Origin: Ruegeria sp. THAF33
GTDB lineage: Bacteria; Pseudomonadota; Alphaproteobacteria; Rhodobacterales; Rhodobacteraceae
Reading direction: 5' to 3'
Length of the DNA stretch: 64,000 nucleotides
Assembly: GCF_009363615.1 (NCBI RefSeq)
Contig: NZ_CP045384.1
Coordinates: 928,501-992,500, forward strand
Position 1 is the first letter of the stretch; every line of letters begins with the position of its first letter. Under the pieces are notes generated by a model, which was not told the DNA's origin, searched no databases, and saw nothing but the letters and a program-made list of their open reading frames with translations. Shown here in pieces: positions 26,701 to 36,200 of this stretch. Both the position numbers and the translations under genes were made by a program.

Positions 26701-28010
26701 ACAGGTCCCAACGGGTCATCGCACAGCGCGGCCTTCGTGTCGGGCTGTGGCAATCGCTGGGTTCGAACCCGGGATGGGACTATGAATTCTCGTGTTGGTT
26801 CGCGAAGGAGGCCGGCGACGCAGGCGGCTATGCTTTGGGGTTGGATCCGCGCGGTGGTGATGATCCGCGGGCGCCCTGGGTGGAATGGTGGACCGGCGAT
26901 CTGGACGGTGCCTGGCGGCAATTGCGGGGCCGCGTGACGGCGGAAGCCGAAGCCGTGACGGTATTTCTGGAGTTCAGCGGAGATGATCCGCGCAACGATG
27001 CGCTTGGCTACATTGATGATTGCGCTTTCATCGCGATTCAGCCGCATTGTCCGGAGCAGCCGAAGCCCGATCCGGAAATTCCCCCGCGTGAACGTTGCAT
27101 TGATTTTCGCGGCCAGAAACTGCCTTCCCGCCATCCGGTATTGAACGTCGGCGGTGTGCGGTTCCTGCCGACCAAGGGCACCCTTCTTCAGATCATTGGC
27201 GGGTTCCAGCCGCAAGGCACACCCAAACTGTTGCTTTCCATCGCCGGTGTCTTTGCCCATCTGCCGGTCGTTGCTGACTGGGCCCGCCTCAAGCTGAGCT
27301 TTGCTGGCGGAAAGCCCATAACGATCATCGCACTTGATGCGGCGGGCAATGTCCTGACGACCCAGACAGGAACGCAGCAGCAGGGGGTACAGGTCATCGA
27401 GGTTCAGGCAAGCGGTATGGTGACCCTCGCCATGCGTGCGCAGGAAGCAGCGTTGATCGAACTGTGTTTCCGGCCGGAACACCTGCGCAGTACGCCTTCG
27501 GCAGAGCCTGAACCGGGGCCCGGCATTGTCGTGAACCCGCGCTTCGACCGTGCCGTCGCACCGGCCATGTTCAGTGCAGAGACGACCACGGAGGACAGAA
27601 CCTTGACCGAAACCAACAGCCCCCATCCGTTCGGCCTGTCCGAGGCGGCTTGGGGCAAGCTGGACACGCAGCTGCAATCGGAATTGGCGAAGGCCGCAAC
27701 AGACGGCGATGATGGGAACTCGGTGCAGGTCATATTGCGCTTGGCGCCAGACACAGAAGGCAATGCGCCCTCTTTCAGGCGCGCCGAAACGAAGGCCCGC
27801 GAAGATTATTTCCGCCGACGCACACGGCCCTTGTTCGGTACCCTGGAAAACCTGGGCGGTGTCGGGATTACCGAACTGTGGCTGATAGACAGTGTTGCCG
27901 TTGAACTTTCGCCCGGGGCCATCGCGACAATGGCCAACGATCCTTCCGTCGTGATGATCACCCATTCCACCAAACGTCAGGCCATTCCTGAAAACCCCAC
28001 AAGACCATGA
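23781..28010 (+). CDS. Large PKD-repeat protein with central membrane helix and I9-like C-terminus
   Basis: The 1409-residue acidic protein begins MANTRGYQVVVEASEEVLRK without a signal peptide. The first ~500 residues are repeated beta-rich segments that recall lipid-binding TULIP-type domains (low confidence). A hydrophobic stretch lies near residues 530-560. Then come two clear PKD domains (from about 708, NVPPTVDAGPDL, and about 808, NVPPEVEAGPDL; WYFGD and WDFGD), perhaps a third, partial one before them, and a carbohydrate-binding-like sandwich (LLNPGFEDGF). The C-terminal ~90 residues (VQVILRLAPD to PSVVMITHS) look like a subtilisin prodomain/inhibitor I9. The protease gene follows after 16 bases, so this end may bind or chaperone it. 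Confidence 0.7.
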   Translation: MANTRGYQVVVEASEEVLRKVIRGAWKSAECDDDLGDEGRIPEFMDVPAGETFGGFVVADGSVQIPEDQLDASLRPDITGAEIQLGVLIQIEIENPPVPSAQMLTMTADLAAAAPIGLIPGRQDVGWLLDGLPRNQVSATLTSGDPIASNIELFASEFVDKAYENGGPGGPIDPAFPSIPHVIDETELQFALGALTTDVHAEIFNDASDAAHDIETTVSGGDITISLPVYLRMFNIVVGPTVQLFFNPQDPMGIETRINITAPFSRVGSEFRTDLNAATVTVDAITPAGPEYGPEGDNYIDNRDQLAAIPLVAIDLDAQISSELVSRGQELASGLGEISIAAPTVAEIEEFIGDFFHQDLEARDFVYIWGPEATDEEFEVDSITVGVTNEFLAIALNDDGGGDVGGLANFIPADRDFAIAISATQVEASIETARIEAELSDDDLPKTFTPDGREVRLTDLDVSLRAGAIRISGKVTVVDAILGSIDVDADFFNDVGLRWQPNGSLGPTGGQQMDHFEIDSDVDPEESVLLWVLTAIAAILSFGAFGILGALVVVIVALVVRGIAESMGSEILSDEVTNTVTGITGWPENLARIGRVEAVFSDPIVIDTDGLEIAGDFTVISSCEATDVVPADSGGARSGAAASAMSLAAANEHPDAGYEWLPGDGTPAAVLPSIQHVYAASGVYTAKHALTINQPGGARSRSFSLVTVENVPPTVDAGPDLTVQEGEEVTLVARFRDVEYPDTHESMWYFGDHHAPKPGVISETNAPPAATGTSTVTHAWCDNGEYTVTVRIRDVNGGEAIDTLRVTVTNVPPEVEAGPDLYAYVCTPITLVADFRDPGWCDTHTAKWDFGDCSEPRTALIEETNEPPAAEGTAAASHIYEKCGDFRAICTVMDDDGAFGQDDLTVRVVHLLNPGFEDGFRSLPAGNVGRFWTPYAWLTDLAAFHAGKGNPVPQLAPIPADAFDCEGCIVRTGDRSQRVIAQRGLRVGLWQSLGSNPGWDYEFSCWFAKEAGDAGGYALGLDPRGGDDPRAPWVEWWTGDLDGAWRQLRGRVTAEAEAVTVFLEFSGDDPRNDALGYIDDCAFIAIQPHCPEQPKPDPEIPPRERCIDFRGQKLPSRHPVLNVGGVRFLPTKGTLLQIIGGFQPQGTPKLLLSIAGVFAHLPVVADWARLKLSFAGGKPITIIALDAAGNVLTTQTGTQQQGVQVIEVQASGMVTLAMRAQEAALIELCFRPEHLRSTPSAEPEPGPGIVVNPRFDRAVAPAMFSAETTTEDRTLTETNSPHPFGLSEAAWGKLDTQLQSELAKAATDGDDGNSVQVILRLAPDTEGNAPSFRRAETKAREDYFRRRTRPLFGTLENLGGVGITELWLIDSVAVELSPGAIATMANDPSVVMITHSTKRQAIPENPTRP

Positions 28011-28026
28011 TCTAAAGGAGCACGAA

Positions 28027-29424
28027 ATGTCCGAGTTAAGCCGGGAACACGTTGATCGCTTCGAAAGAGCGGAACGTCGTGAAATCGAGAAGCTTCGTGC
28101 CGAGTTTGGCAGCGAGTCCATCTCGAAGATGGACAGCATTATCTTACGCGACCTCTTGGCCAACCGAAAAGAGGCGCGCCTGAACGCTCTGCTTGGCCAA
28201 ACCGAAACCGCCCAGCTTCCCCGGCATCGCGTGCTTGTCTCGCTGCGCAGCGGCAGGGCATCGCCGGATCGCCCGCCCAGTGCGTTCGACCGGCGACAGC
28301 GCCGCCGTTCGATCATGCAACACCGACGCCATGGCGAAGACGTGGTGGGCAAAATCGCCAAAAGCTTTGAAGAGCGGGGGATTGAGGTCGAACGGTCGTT
28401 TTGGCTGACACACAGTCTGGTTGTTCTGGCCGATGACCAGCGCCTTACGGATATCGCGGGGCGCGCCGATGTCCTAAAGATGGCTCATTGCAAAAACCAG
28501 ATCCTGATCGACCTGGACAACAGTCGTCCGCTGATCAATGCCGATGTCGTGGAAGCCAGCGGGATCAACGGTGCCGAAGTGGATGTTGCCGTTCTGGATA
28601 CGGGCGTGGACCAGACACATCCCGAACTTGCCGGAAATTTCGGCACCCAACAGGATTTTACCGGCGAGGGCTTAGGCGACCTGAACGGGCACGGTACGCA
28701 TTGTGCGGGTGTTGTCGCCAGCAATGGCGCGACGTTCCGTGGTGTCGCCACGGGGGCGGTGATCCACGACTACAAGCTGCTGGATCAGTTTGGCAGCGGG
28801 AACGCTCCCAACTGCGTTGCGGCAATCCAACAGGCCGTCGCGGACGGGATGGATGTTCTTTCCAATTCCTGGGGCTTTTCCCACAGAAACGGCAATTGGG
28901 TCGATCCGGACGGAACATGCGTTTTATGTGTCGCCGCTGATGCGGCTTCGACCGCCGGGGTGACCTTTGTGGTGGCCGCGGGCAACGAGGGAAATGACAG
29001 TTGCGGCACCTATGACACACGCATTCGCTGTCCGGGTATTGCGCAGAGCGTGATTACCGTCGGCGCAAGCGATGACAGCGACAACATGGCCGGTTTCTCC
29101 AGTCCCGGACCAACGCCGGATGGACGCGACAAACCGGATGTCACCGCCCCCGGCGTGGATATCGTGGCATCGCGATCGGCGACCGGCAATGATATGAATG
29201 GCGGCGCGACGGTGATAGATCCGCTTCATCTCGAGGCCAGCGGCACCTCGATGGCCTGTCCTCATGTCGCCGGGGTCGCGGCGCTGATGTTGCAGCGAAA
29301 CCCGACACTTCTGCCGGCTGACATCAAGGCAGTTCTCATGGCCACCGCCGTCGATATCGGCGCACCGACCACGCAGCAGGGCGCCGGGCGTGTGGATGCT
29401 CGGGCGGCGGTCGGCTCGGTTTGA
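28027..29424 (+). CDS. Subtilisin-like serine protease (S8 family)
   Basis: The 465-residue protease keeps the triad Asp191 (AVLDTGVD), His222 (GHGTHCAG), Ser408 (GTSMACPH) and the oxyanion Asn320 (AAGNEG). Residues ~65-160 (HRVLVSL ... VLKMAHC) resemble an I9 prodomain; before it is a charged helical N-terminus. There is no signal peptide, so it is cytoplasmic or leaves by another route. AAGGAG precedes the ATG. It sits between the PKD protein, whose C-terminus is I9-like, and the SCP2-like gene. A role as leader peptidase (LanP type) for the facing lanthipeptide genes is possible but inferred from proximity only. Confidence 0.9.
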   Translation: MSELSREHVDRFERAERREIEKLRAEFGSESISKMDSIILRDLLANRKEARLNALLGQTETAQLPRHRVLVSLRSGRASPDRPPSAFDRRQRRRSIMQHRRHGEDVVGKIAKSFEERGIEVERSFWLTHSLVVLADDQRLTDIAGRADVLKMAHCKNQILIDLDNSRPLINADVVEASGINGAEVDVAVLDTGVDQTHPELAGNFGTQQDFTGEGLGDLNGHGTHCAGVVASNGATFRGVATGAVIHDYKLLDQFGSGNAPNCVAAIQQAVADGMDVLSNSWGFSHRNGNWVDPDGTCVLCVAADAASTAGVTFVVAAGNEGNDSCGTYDTRIRCPGIAQSVITVGASDDSDNMAGFSSPGPTPDGRDKPDVTAPGVDIVASRSATGNDMNGGATVIDPLHLEASGTSMACPHVAGVAALMLQRNPTLLPADIKAVLMATAVDIGAPTTQQGAGRVDARAAVGSV

Positions 29425-29454
29425 TTTGGATATTTTGGAACGGAGGATACGAAC

Positions 29455-29910
29455 GTGGCAGACTATGAACAGCGGATGCAGCCGGAAGAGGGTGCAAAGG
29501 CAGTCGAAAAACTGGCCGAAGATGCTTTGGCGGGTTTCAAGGCGGACGCCAAGAAGGAATATGCTGAACTGGTCAAGCAGTACGAGGGCGCCAGTGCAAC
29601 GGTTGGTGTTTTTGGTATGGGGTCGGTCGAAGTTTCGGTGATGAGCGGTGAAGTTCTCATCAACCCGAGCCAAAAGCGCAAAGGGAAAGGCCGGGGCGTC
29701 GGCGCGATTTCACCGGAAGCACTTGTGGCCATATCCGAAGGCAGGATGACCGTAATGGACGCTTTCCACCGTGGTGAGATTGTCGTTCGCGCCGAGTCCG
29801 CAGCATTGCACGAGGGCTACGACAGTTTCATCAGGAACTCCGAAGCGGCGCTCAGGTCGAAGCGTTTGCAGAAGACGCTGGCGCAGTTCCGCAAGATTGC
29901 GGATGTCTGA
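29455..29910 (+). CDS. Small protein with SCP2-like lipid-binding segment
   Basis: This 151-residue protein starts at a GTG with CGGAGGA upstream. It opens with a charged helix (YEQRMQPEEGAKAVEKL); the C-terminal half reads ISPEALVAISEGRMTVMDAFHRGEIVVRAES, like the end of SCP2 sterol-carrier domains (GKLSPMKAFMSGKLKVKG type). If true, it would bind an isoprenoid or other lipid. The position directly before two prenyl-synthase genes fits this. The match is to a short segment only. The polyprenyl synthase start overlaps its end by 8 bases. Confidence 0.5.
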   Translation: MADYEQRMQPEEGAKAVEKLAEDALAGFKADAKKEYAELVKQYEGASATVGVFGMGSVEVSVMSGEVLINPSQKRKGKGRGVGAISPEALVAISEGRMTVMDAFHRGEIVVRAESAALHEGYDSFIRNSEAALRSKRLQKTLAQFRKIADV

Positions 29911-30877
29911 CTGGTTGCAAGACGAACAGGTCCGGGCCACGATACCCCAGGTTGAAGCATCCATGTTGGATGCCGTCGCCTCGGACCAGCCGGGATTCGA
30001 AGAGATAGCCCACTGGCTTATCGGGGCTGGCGGGAAACGGTTGCGGCCAATTCTTCTGCTGCTTACCGCGCGAAGCCTCACCGACACAGAAGGCCGCAAC
30101 CGCGCAATTCAGGCGGCGGCGGCTGTCGAAATGATCCATGTGGCGTCGCTCTATCATGACGACGTCATGGACCGGGCCGAACTTCGGCGTGGAGCGGAAA
30201 GCGTGAACCGTCGCTGGTCTTCACCCATCGCCAGCTTCGCCGGAACATTCATTCTGGCCCGTGCAATAAACCTGTTGGATTCCATCAGCCCCAAGGCCTC
30301 GGAGCTGGCCGGCAAACACTGTGCTGCGCTGTGTCTGGGGCAGTTGCGCGAAGCAGAAAACGCCTACAACGCCGATTGGACCATTGAAGAGCATCTTGAA
30401 ATGCTCGAGGGCAAGACGGCCGAACTGTTTGTTCTCGCCGCATCGCTGGGGGCGATGTTGGCGGACGTAAGTGATCAGGATCGAGACGCACTGATCACCT
30501 ATTCAAAGTGCCTCGGCCTTGCATTTCAGCTGCGCGACGATGTTCTGGATTACATTGCAAGCAGCGTGGAGCTTGGAAAAGGGTCCGCCTCTGATCTGCG
30601 CGAAGGGGCCTATACGATGCCGGTGCTCCTGTGCCTGGGTCAGAACGGTCAGGCCGCCGATGAATTGCGGGCCAGGTTGAGGTTGGCTGAAATGCAGGAT
30701 GCAGACGTTTCGCGTGCTGTGGAAATCATTCGCAATTCGGGTGCGGTTGAAGCCACGGAACAGCTGGCGCGGGACAAATCCGAGGCAGCCGTCACGGTCA
30801 TCTCGGGGCTTGACGATCATGTGCTGCGCGCCTCGCTGGCAAACCTCGCCCGGCTTTCGGTCGAAAGGAGGGCCTGA
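29903..30877 (+). CDS. Polyprenyl diphosphate synthase
   Basis: This trans-isoprenyl diphosphate synthase of 324 residues has GKRLRP (44-49), the first aspartate-rich motif DDVMD (86-90) and the second DDVLD (212-216). Both Mg-binding motifs are intact, so it should be active; the product length cannot be read with confidence. The start MSDWLQDEQ at 29903 overlaps the preceding stop by 8 bases; the longer frame from 29771 only reads inside that gene. One base separates its stop from the next gene, a reductase fused to a degenerate copy of the same enzyme. It is a second copy compared with the usual housekeeping synthases and is probably dedicated to this operon. Confidence 0.88.
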   Translation: MSDWLQDEQVRATIPQVEASMLDAVASDQPGFEEIAHWLIGAGGKRLRPILLLLTARSLTDTEGRNRAIQAAAAVEMIHVASLYHDDVMDRAELRRGAESVNRRWSSPIASFAGTFILARAINLLDSISPKASELAGKHCAALCLGQLREAENAYNADWTIEEHLEMLEGKTAELFVLAASLGAMLADVSDQDRDALITYSKCLGLAFQLRDDVLDYIASSVELGKGSASDLREGAYTMPVLLCLGQNGQAADELRARLRLAEMQDADVSRAVEIIRNSGAVEATEQLARDKSEAAVTVISGLDDHVLRASLANLARLSVERRA

Positions 30878-30878
30878 C

Positions 30879-33101
30879 ATGGACGGTTACGGCCCTTTTG
30901 CCGAGGATCTGCCGCTTGCGACACCTGCCGAGGCCGCGGCCGAGACATGGGACGCCGTCATTGTCGGTGCGGGGCCCGGCGGCAGCGCTGCCGCCATCGA
31001 GCTGACGCGGAGAGGTCGAAAGGTCATTCTGATCGACCGTGAGGATTTCCCTCGGGACAAAAGCTGTGGAGACGGGATCACCCGGTCCGGTATCTCTCAG
31101 TTGAAACGCCTCGGCATTCTGCCTGCGCTTACAGATCAACAGGAGGTCGAAGGTGTGCGTGTCCATATGCGCAACAGGGGTCACCGGGATTTTCGATACG
31201 AGGGCGAAGACGACTATGGGCTGGTTGTACCCCGTTTGATACTGGATGACTGTCTTTTGCGTCAGGCCCGCGCGGAAGGAGCGGCTTTCTTGCCGAAATG
31301 CCGCGCCGACGATCTGGTAACGGATGAAAGCGGGACTGTCACAGGTGTCACCGCTCGGATGCAGGATGGCACGACGGTGGTTCTGACCGGGTACATGGTC
31401 ATCGCCGCAGACGGGGCCGCGTCTCGATTGGCGAAAGCAGCGGGATTGCGGGAAACACCGGAACAAGGCTATGGCACCGCGCTTCGCGGTTATGTCGATG
31501 GCTGCGGAGACACTCCGCCACTGCTGGAAATAATGCTGCCGTTGACTGATGTTACGGACCGGTATTTGTTGCCGTCCTATGGCTGGGCGTTCCCAACGGG
31601 GAAGGGAACTGCAAATGTCGGTGTCGGGCTGTTTTGCAGGGCGTTTGATGCCAATGTCAGGACATTGTTCGATCAATTTCTGGACGTGCTCCGCAAGGAT
31701 TATCCGGAATATTCGGGCATTCAGTTGTCCGGCACGACCTTGGGGGCACCGCTGAGATTCGATTTCGCACCGGAACGCGCCGCCCATTCGGGTCTGTTGC
31801 TGGTTGGGGACGCCGCCGGTCTTATCAGCCCGTTTACAGGCGAAGGAATCAGCTTTGCGCTGGAATCCGGTGCGCTTGCGGCGCAAACCACTGATCGATG
31901 TCTCCGCACCGGGGCAGGCCCTTGGGTGGCGGCAGACGACTACGCGCTTTTGTTGGGGGATCGCTTTGCCGGGTACTTCACGCTCGGGAACCGCGCAAGC
32001 CGCCGATACGAGTTCATCTGGCGCGTGTTGGACGATACGTTCGAAAGCGAAAAGCCGGTCCACAACATGCTGCGCCGCGCCGTTTTGGTGCCTGAAGGCA
32101 CTGGCGGTGATGTGGAAAGCGCCATGTTGGACGATGTGTCGCCCCTTGTGCGCGTGCCCGAGATGCCGCTTGGGGACGACCTGCGCGATGTGGGCGCACG
32201 CCTCAATCACATCGTACGCACCGATTGGCCGTTTCTGACGCGCATGTTCTTCGCGGGCAAGCGGGCTGACATGGTTGCGTTTCGACCTTCGCTGTTGCTT
32301 TTGCTGACGTCCTATCTGGGTGATGTTGAGGCAAAACGACGTCGTGCCGCGGCCACGGCGCTGGAGCTTGCGTATCTGGGGTTTCTTGCCCAAAGCGGCA
32401 TTCGAGGGATCGAGGCTGCGGCCGCAACAGCCGACGCCACGGCCAACTGGGGCGACAAGCTTGGGATACTCACAGGTGATTACCTTTTGGCGAAGGCGCA
32501 TGAAGTCGGCGCACGGGACTGCCCGGATCTGGTGCCATCAATCCTGAGCGCCATGGCCTCGGCCTGTGAAGGCCGAGTGTCCGAGCTTCGGACTGCATGG
32601 CAACCGGATATGGCTGTCGAAAAGCGCATCGCGCAGATGCGGCAATGCATGGCTGCATTCTTCCGACTGCCTTGCGAACTCGGTGCGATGCTTGCCGAAC
32701 AAAACGATCTGTCAGGTGCCCTTCGCGACTATGGCGAGAATCTTGGCCTGGCTTACCTGCTGAACGAGGATGAACTTGCCCTGGACCGCCCCCCGGGCAG
32801 CACCCCATTTGCGTCAGACCTCTCGAGCGGCCTGTTCAGCGTGCCTGTTCTCGAGGCAGCCCAGCGGCAAACGGGGGGCGCGGCAGTCCGTGCTTTCCTC
32901 AGTCACCGCGACCCTGCGCGGTTTTTGGCAGAGCTTTCTCCGGCCACGCGCCATATCAAGAGGCGGAAATTGCCTGAAGAATACCGCGATCAGGCAATAG
33001 CGGCGCTAAGCCCCTTGCCACGGGGCGGCGTGGCAAAATCGCTTTCGGCGCTTGCAGGTTACGCGGTAAGTCGACAGGTCCCAAAACGCCGCGTGCTGTA
33101 A
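30879..33101 (+). CDS. Geranylgeranyl-reductase-like flavoprotein fused to a degenerate polyprenyl-synthase domain
   Basis: The 740-residue protein has an N-terminal FAD enzyme of the geranylgeranyl reductase family: VIVGAGPGGSAAA at 27-39, IDREDFPRDKSCGDG, and VGDAAG near 309. Residues ~440-720 resemble a polyprenyl synthase (GDYLLAKA near 532, GLAYLLNEDELA near 629), but the first DDxxD is missing and the second reads NEDEL. The domain is probably non-catalytic and may pair with the intact synthase from the previous gene, as regulatory subunits do in heterodimeric synthases. Reductases of this family saturate prenyl chains. It is the last gene of the operon; 167 non-coding bases follow before the convergent lanthipeptide gene. 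Confidence 0.8.
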   Translation: MDGYGPFAEDLPLATPAEAAAETWDAVIVGAGPGGSAAAIELTRRGRKVILIDREDFPRDKSCGDGITRSGISQLKRLGILPALTDQQEVEGVRVHMRNRGHRDFRYEGEDDYGLVVPRLILDDCLLRQARAEGAAFLPKCRADDLVTDESGTVTGVTARMQDGTTVVLTGYMVIAADGAASRLAKAAGLRETPEQGYGTALRGYVDGCGDTPPLLEIMLPLTDVTDRYLLPSYGWAFPTGKGTANVGVGLFCRAFDANVRTLFDQFLDVLRKDYPEYSGIQLSGTTLGAPLRFDFAPERAAHSGLLLVGDAAGLISPFTGEGISFALESGALAAQTTDRCLRTGAGPWVAADDYALLLGDRFAGYFTLGNRASRRYEFIWRVLDDTFESEKPVHNMLRRAVLVPEGTGGDVESAMLDDVSPLVRVPEMPLGDDLRDVGARLNHIVRTDWPFLTRMFFAGKRADMVAFRPSLLLLLTSYLGDVEAKRRRAAATALELAYLGFLAQSGIRGIEAAAATADATANWGDKLGILTGDYLLAKAHEVGARDCPDLVPSILSAMASACEGRVSELRTAWQPDMAVEKRIAQMRQCMAAFFRLPCELGAMLAEQNDLSGALRDYGENLGLAYLLNEDELALDRPPGSTPFASDLSSGLFSVPVLEAAQRQTGGAAVRAFLSHRDPARFLAELSPATRHIKRRKLPEEYRDQAIAALSPLPRGGVAKSLSALAGYAVSRQVPKRRVL

Positions 33102-33268
33102 AGGTGTGATCCAGGTTCCGAGGTGTCCCGCTGCCGGTCAAAAGCGCAGTGATCCACGTTGCCTTGCCCCATGCGCCGGAGCTTCATTCAGGGGCAGGGG
33201 GTATGTGTGGACAGCTCATGCTTCGGACGGAGGGTTCAGGTTCCAATCCGCTGCCATGAGTATGCCGC

Positions 33269-36200
33269 CTAGGGCGATTTCCACCCGTGGTTCAATTTGG
33301 TTCGATAATGTCGACACAGCGCCTCGTGGATGACTGCCTCTTCCGCGGCGGTTCCCCAGTGAAGGATCCGGTTGATGGACATATGAGCGAGGCTTCCCAG
33401 AACGTCGGCCAAGCTGTTTCCCAACCGGCCATCCTGTTCTTCTCGCTGAAGGAGTCCAATATCCGGATAAAGCCTGGCCGCACGTGCGTTCCAGCGCGAT
33501 GGCCGCGAATGAATGCCTTTGCCTACACCGAGTTCACTCAGAACAACGCATGCACTTTTCCATTCCTTTCCAGTAGCACGACGCGCAATCCGGCGCGACG
33601 CCGGGCCGCCCCCGTAGTTTTGTGAACAGCGCTCGGAGATCGCCAGCCGAACACCTGTGGGCAGTTCCAAATCTTCGAACAGGGCATCGATACTGGCGGC
33701 TGACGCCATCCAACGTCTGGATCGGCCGATCTTCGGATCGTCGAGCACGTTAAGCGCAGCGATCGAGTCGGCGCCGAATATCCTCTCGCAGGCGCCGAGC
33801 CCAAGTTCTCCGCCGTAGCGCGCCGTTTCAGGCAGGTATTCGTCAACAAGAAACCTGTCCACCAATCCACCGGCCGTTTTCTGCAAGTGAACAAGCACCC
33901 GGTTCTTCAGAACTCTGTCCTGATCGTTTGAAAACTTGATGCGGAGGCGCAGTTCAAGCTCCGGGTCTGCATATCTTACGAAGAACCAGTTCTCGATCAG
34001 GGTGCGTTTCTGCCAAAGCGTCAACCTGTTCGATTGCAGTTTCAGGAACTGTTCCAGCTTTATGGCATCCCCGAAAAGCCGCAGATACAACCATGATCCG
34101 GCCTCATCAGTGCCGTGCCCCAGCGGTTGCCATGCGGTCGGGTTGGCATCGTAATCGACAAAGGACGTATAAACGGGCTTTGCTGGGGCATAAACCAGTT
34201 CAGAGGCCAATCGACCATGCGGCGAGTCGATCCACCAATCCTCGGGCGCCGGAAGGTACTCGCAGATCGAAAGCGGCCCTTTTTTCAACGTCTTGATCAG
34301 GTTGGCAGTGGAAAAGGGGTTGTCCAGATCCCATGGCGTGGCCATGTCGCTGGCCTCATCCGTAGGGGCCACATATCGCGGCAATTCCAGTTTTTGTCGG
34401 TTTGCTTCCAGCCAGAATTCCGCTTTGCCTGATCTAATCACCTCTGTCGGGATACAAAGCCGCCACCGTTGCGGCGCAAGGACCACATTTCCAGCACAGA
34501 CCCTGGGCAGCCGGTTCCGATTGCTTTGCGATTGCCACGACCAGATCACAGACGGTTGCCGCATGTGCGTGGCGATGTCGATGAGCAGAAGATAGACAGC
34601 CGGCGCCCCGGGAGGGCTTTGGTGGGCAGCATGCAGCTGTGGAATGACCTCGACGCCTTGGCTGCCCCAGAACAGCCGGAACCGACTGCCATCGTGACGA
34701 ATCCACAGATCGTGAAGCGGAATCCTCTGTTCGGACGGCAACCCGCTGTCGCCGAGGATCTCGATGACATACCGGGAAAGGCTGGCGCGTCTGAGGATGT
34801 TTGATGACCGGGGGTCCGTGGCGCACAGGATGTCTGCTTCGACAATTGTCGAATCCTCTTCACGCTTGGGGCTGTGTTGCATCAACGCGTCTGCGATCAA
34901 CTGATTTCGCCTTGAGAAACGGCCGAAAATCGCCTTGGGCCCGCCCGGAAAAATTCCTTCGGGATAGGCCGTCCAGACGGGGTTGTGCCCGGAGCTGCGT
35001 CCTACCTTGCTCAGAAGAACGCCGTCCTGGATGGCGAAAGGGGCCTGATCCGTGTTGCGGGCATGCAGGATCTCGATATCCTGCGCGCAAAGCACCCACT
35101 TGCGCGCGTCCCAATCGGGTTCCAGAGGAAATTCCTGAAGGTTTTGCCTGGGGGCGTCACTTGACGACTCCGTACCTGTAACGAAATCCATTCGCAGCGG
35201 CATGCCGAGATATGCAAGCCCGCTTTCGGCATCCACGGCCTGACCCAGCAATACGGCGCGGTCACCGTAACGGTCAAGGAAACGCCGTTCAAATTCCAGA
35301 AAACGGTTTGGCTTTGGCACGCGAAAGCCGATCTTTTCCAAAATGTTCCATGCGTCGGTCAGTGCCTGCACCGCGCGCAGTGGAGTTTCCAACGTGCCGA
35401 CGCAATGCGCATCGACATGCAGAAAATCACCTCTCCAACCCGGGGCGAAAGAGTCAGCTGTTCGCCCCAGTTGCTTTAACGCGATCATCGAAGGGATTTC
35501 ACGCGCGGCATCAAGAGCATGCCCGAGCGCCGCCAAGCCTCTCTTTTGACGGGCGGTCATATCTCTTTCCAGCCGCTTCAGGGTTCTGGCGGTTGCGTCA
35601 TGCCCCAGAAGTATTGGGTCTTTCTGTGGAATCAGAGCCTCGGACCGACAGAGATCCGAGATTGTCACGGCAGATTTGAAAGGGCGGTCTTTGAGGGCCG
35701 TTTCCAGATCGGAAATCGGGACGGAATCGACATCAAAGATGAACTCTGCCAGATCGGAATCCGCCGCTGCAATGATCTGTTCGTGGTTCCAGGGCCCGTC
35801 GAGATCACCGTTGGTTATCCAGTGCAGAACGTCCTGTTCCCACCAGGCCGATGGATTGCATCGCACCCTCGTGCTTTGCGTTTCGGCGAGTCCGGCGGCA
35901 ATATGAGACAAAAACCCACAGTCCAGATCCATATCCAGATGGTGGTCTGCCACGGTGACGATGTCCTTGCCTGCAACAGGTATTGCCGTGCCCACTGCCG
36001 CGAATGCGCCGAACGGCGTCGGGCGAAAACACATTCTGTAAACAAACCGATACAATGTGCCGAGGACTGTGGGGGAGAGGTCTTCGCCTTTCTCGAGTTC
36101 CCGCATGACCTTCGAAAAGAAACCGGGTCGTGCAATGAACAGCGACAAGGCAAAGGCCGGATCGCGAATTAAATCTGAAGCACGCTTTTCCAGATCCTTT

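Noticed and set aside
25497..28361. 954-residue minus-strand open frame
   Set aside because: Antisense to the PKD protein and protease genes. It is a long shadow caused by GC-rich third positions and is rich in Arg/Gly without domains.
30798..32501. 567-residue minus-strand frame opposite the reductase fusion
   Set aside because: Shadow of a gene with clear FAD motifs; Arg/Gln/Cys rich, no homology seen.
33106..33333. 75-residue frame between the two facing island operons as a second precursor
   Set aside because: Overlaps the end of the LanC-LanB frame, has a weak ribosome-binding site and no Ser/Thr/Cys-rich C-terminus.
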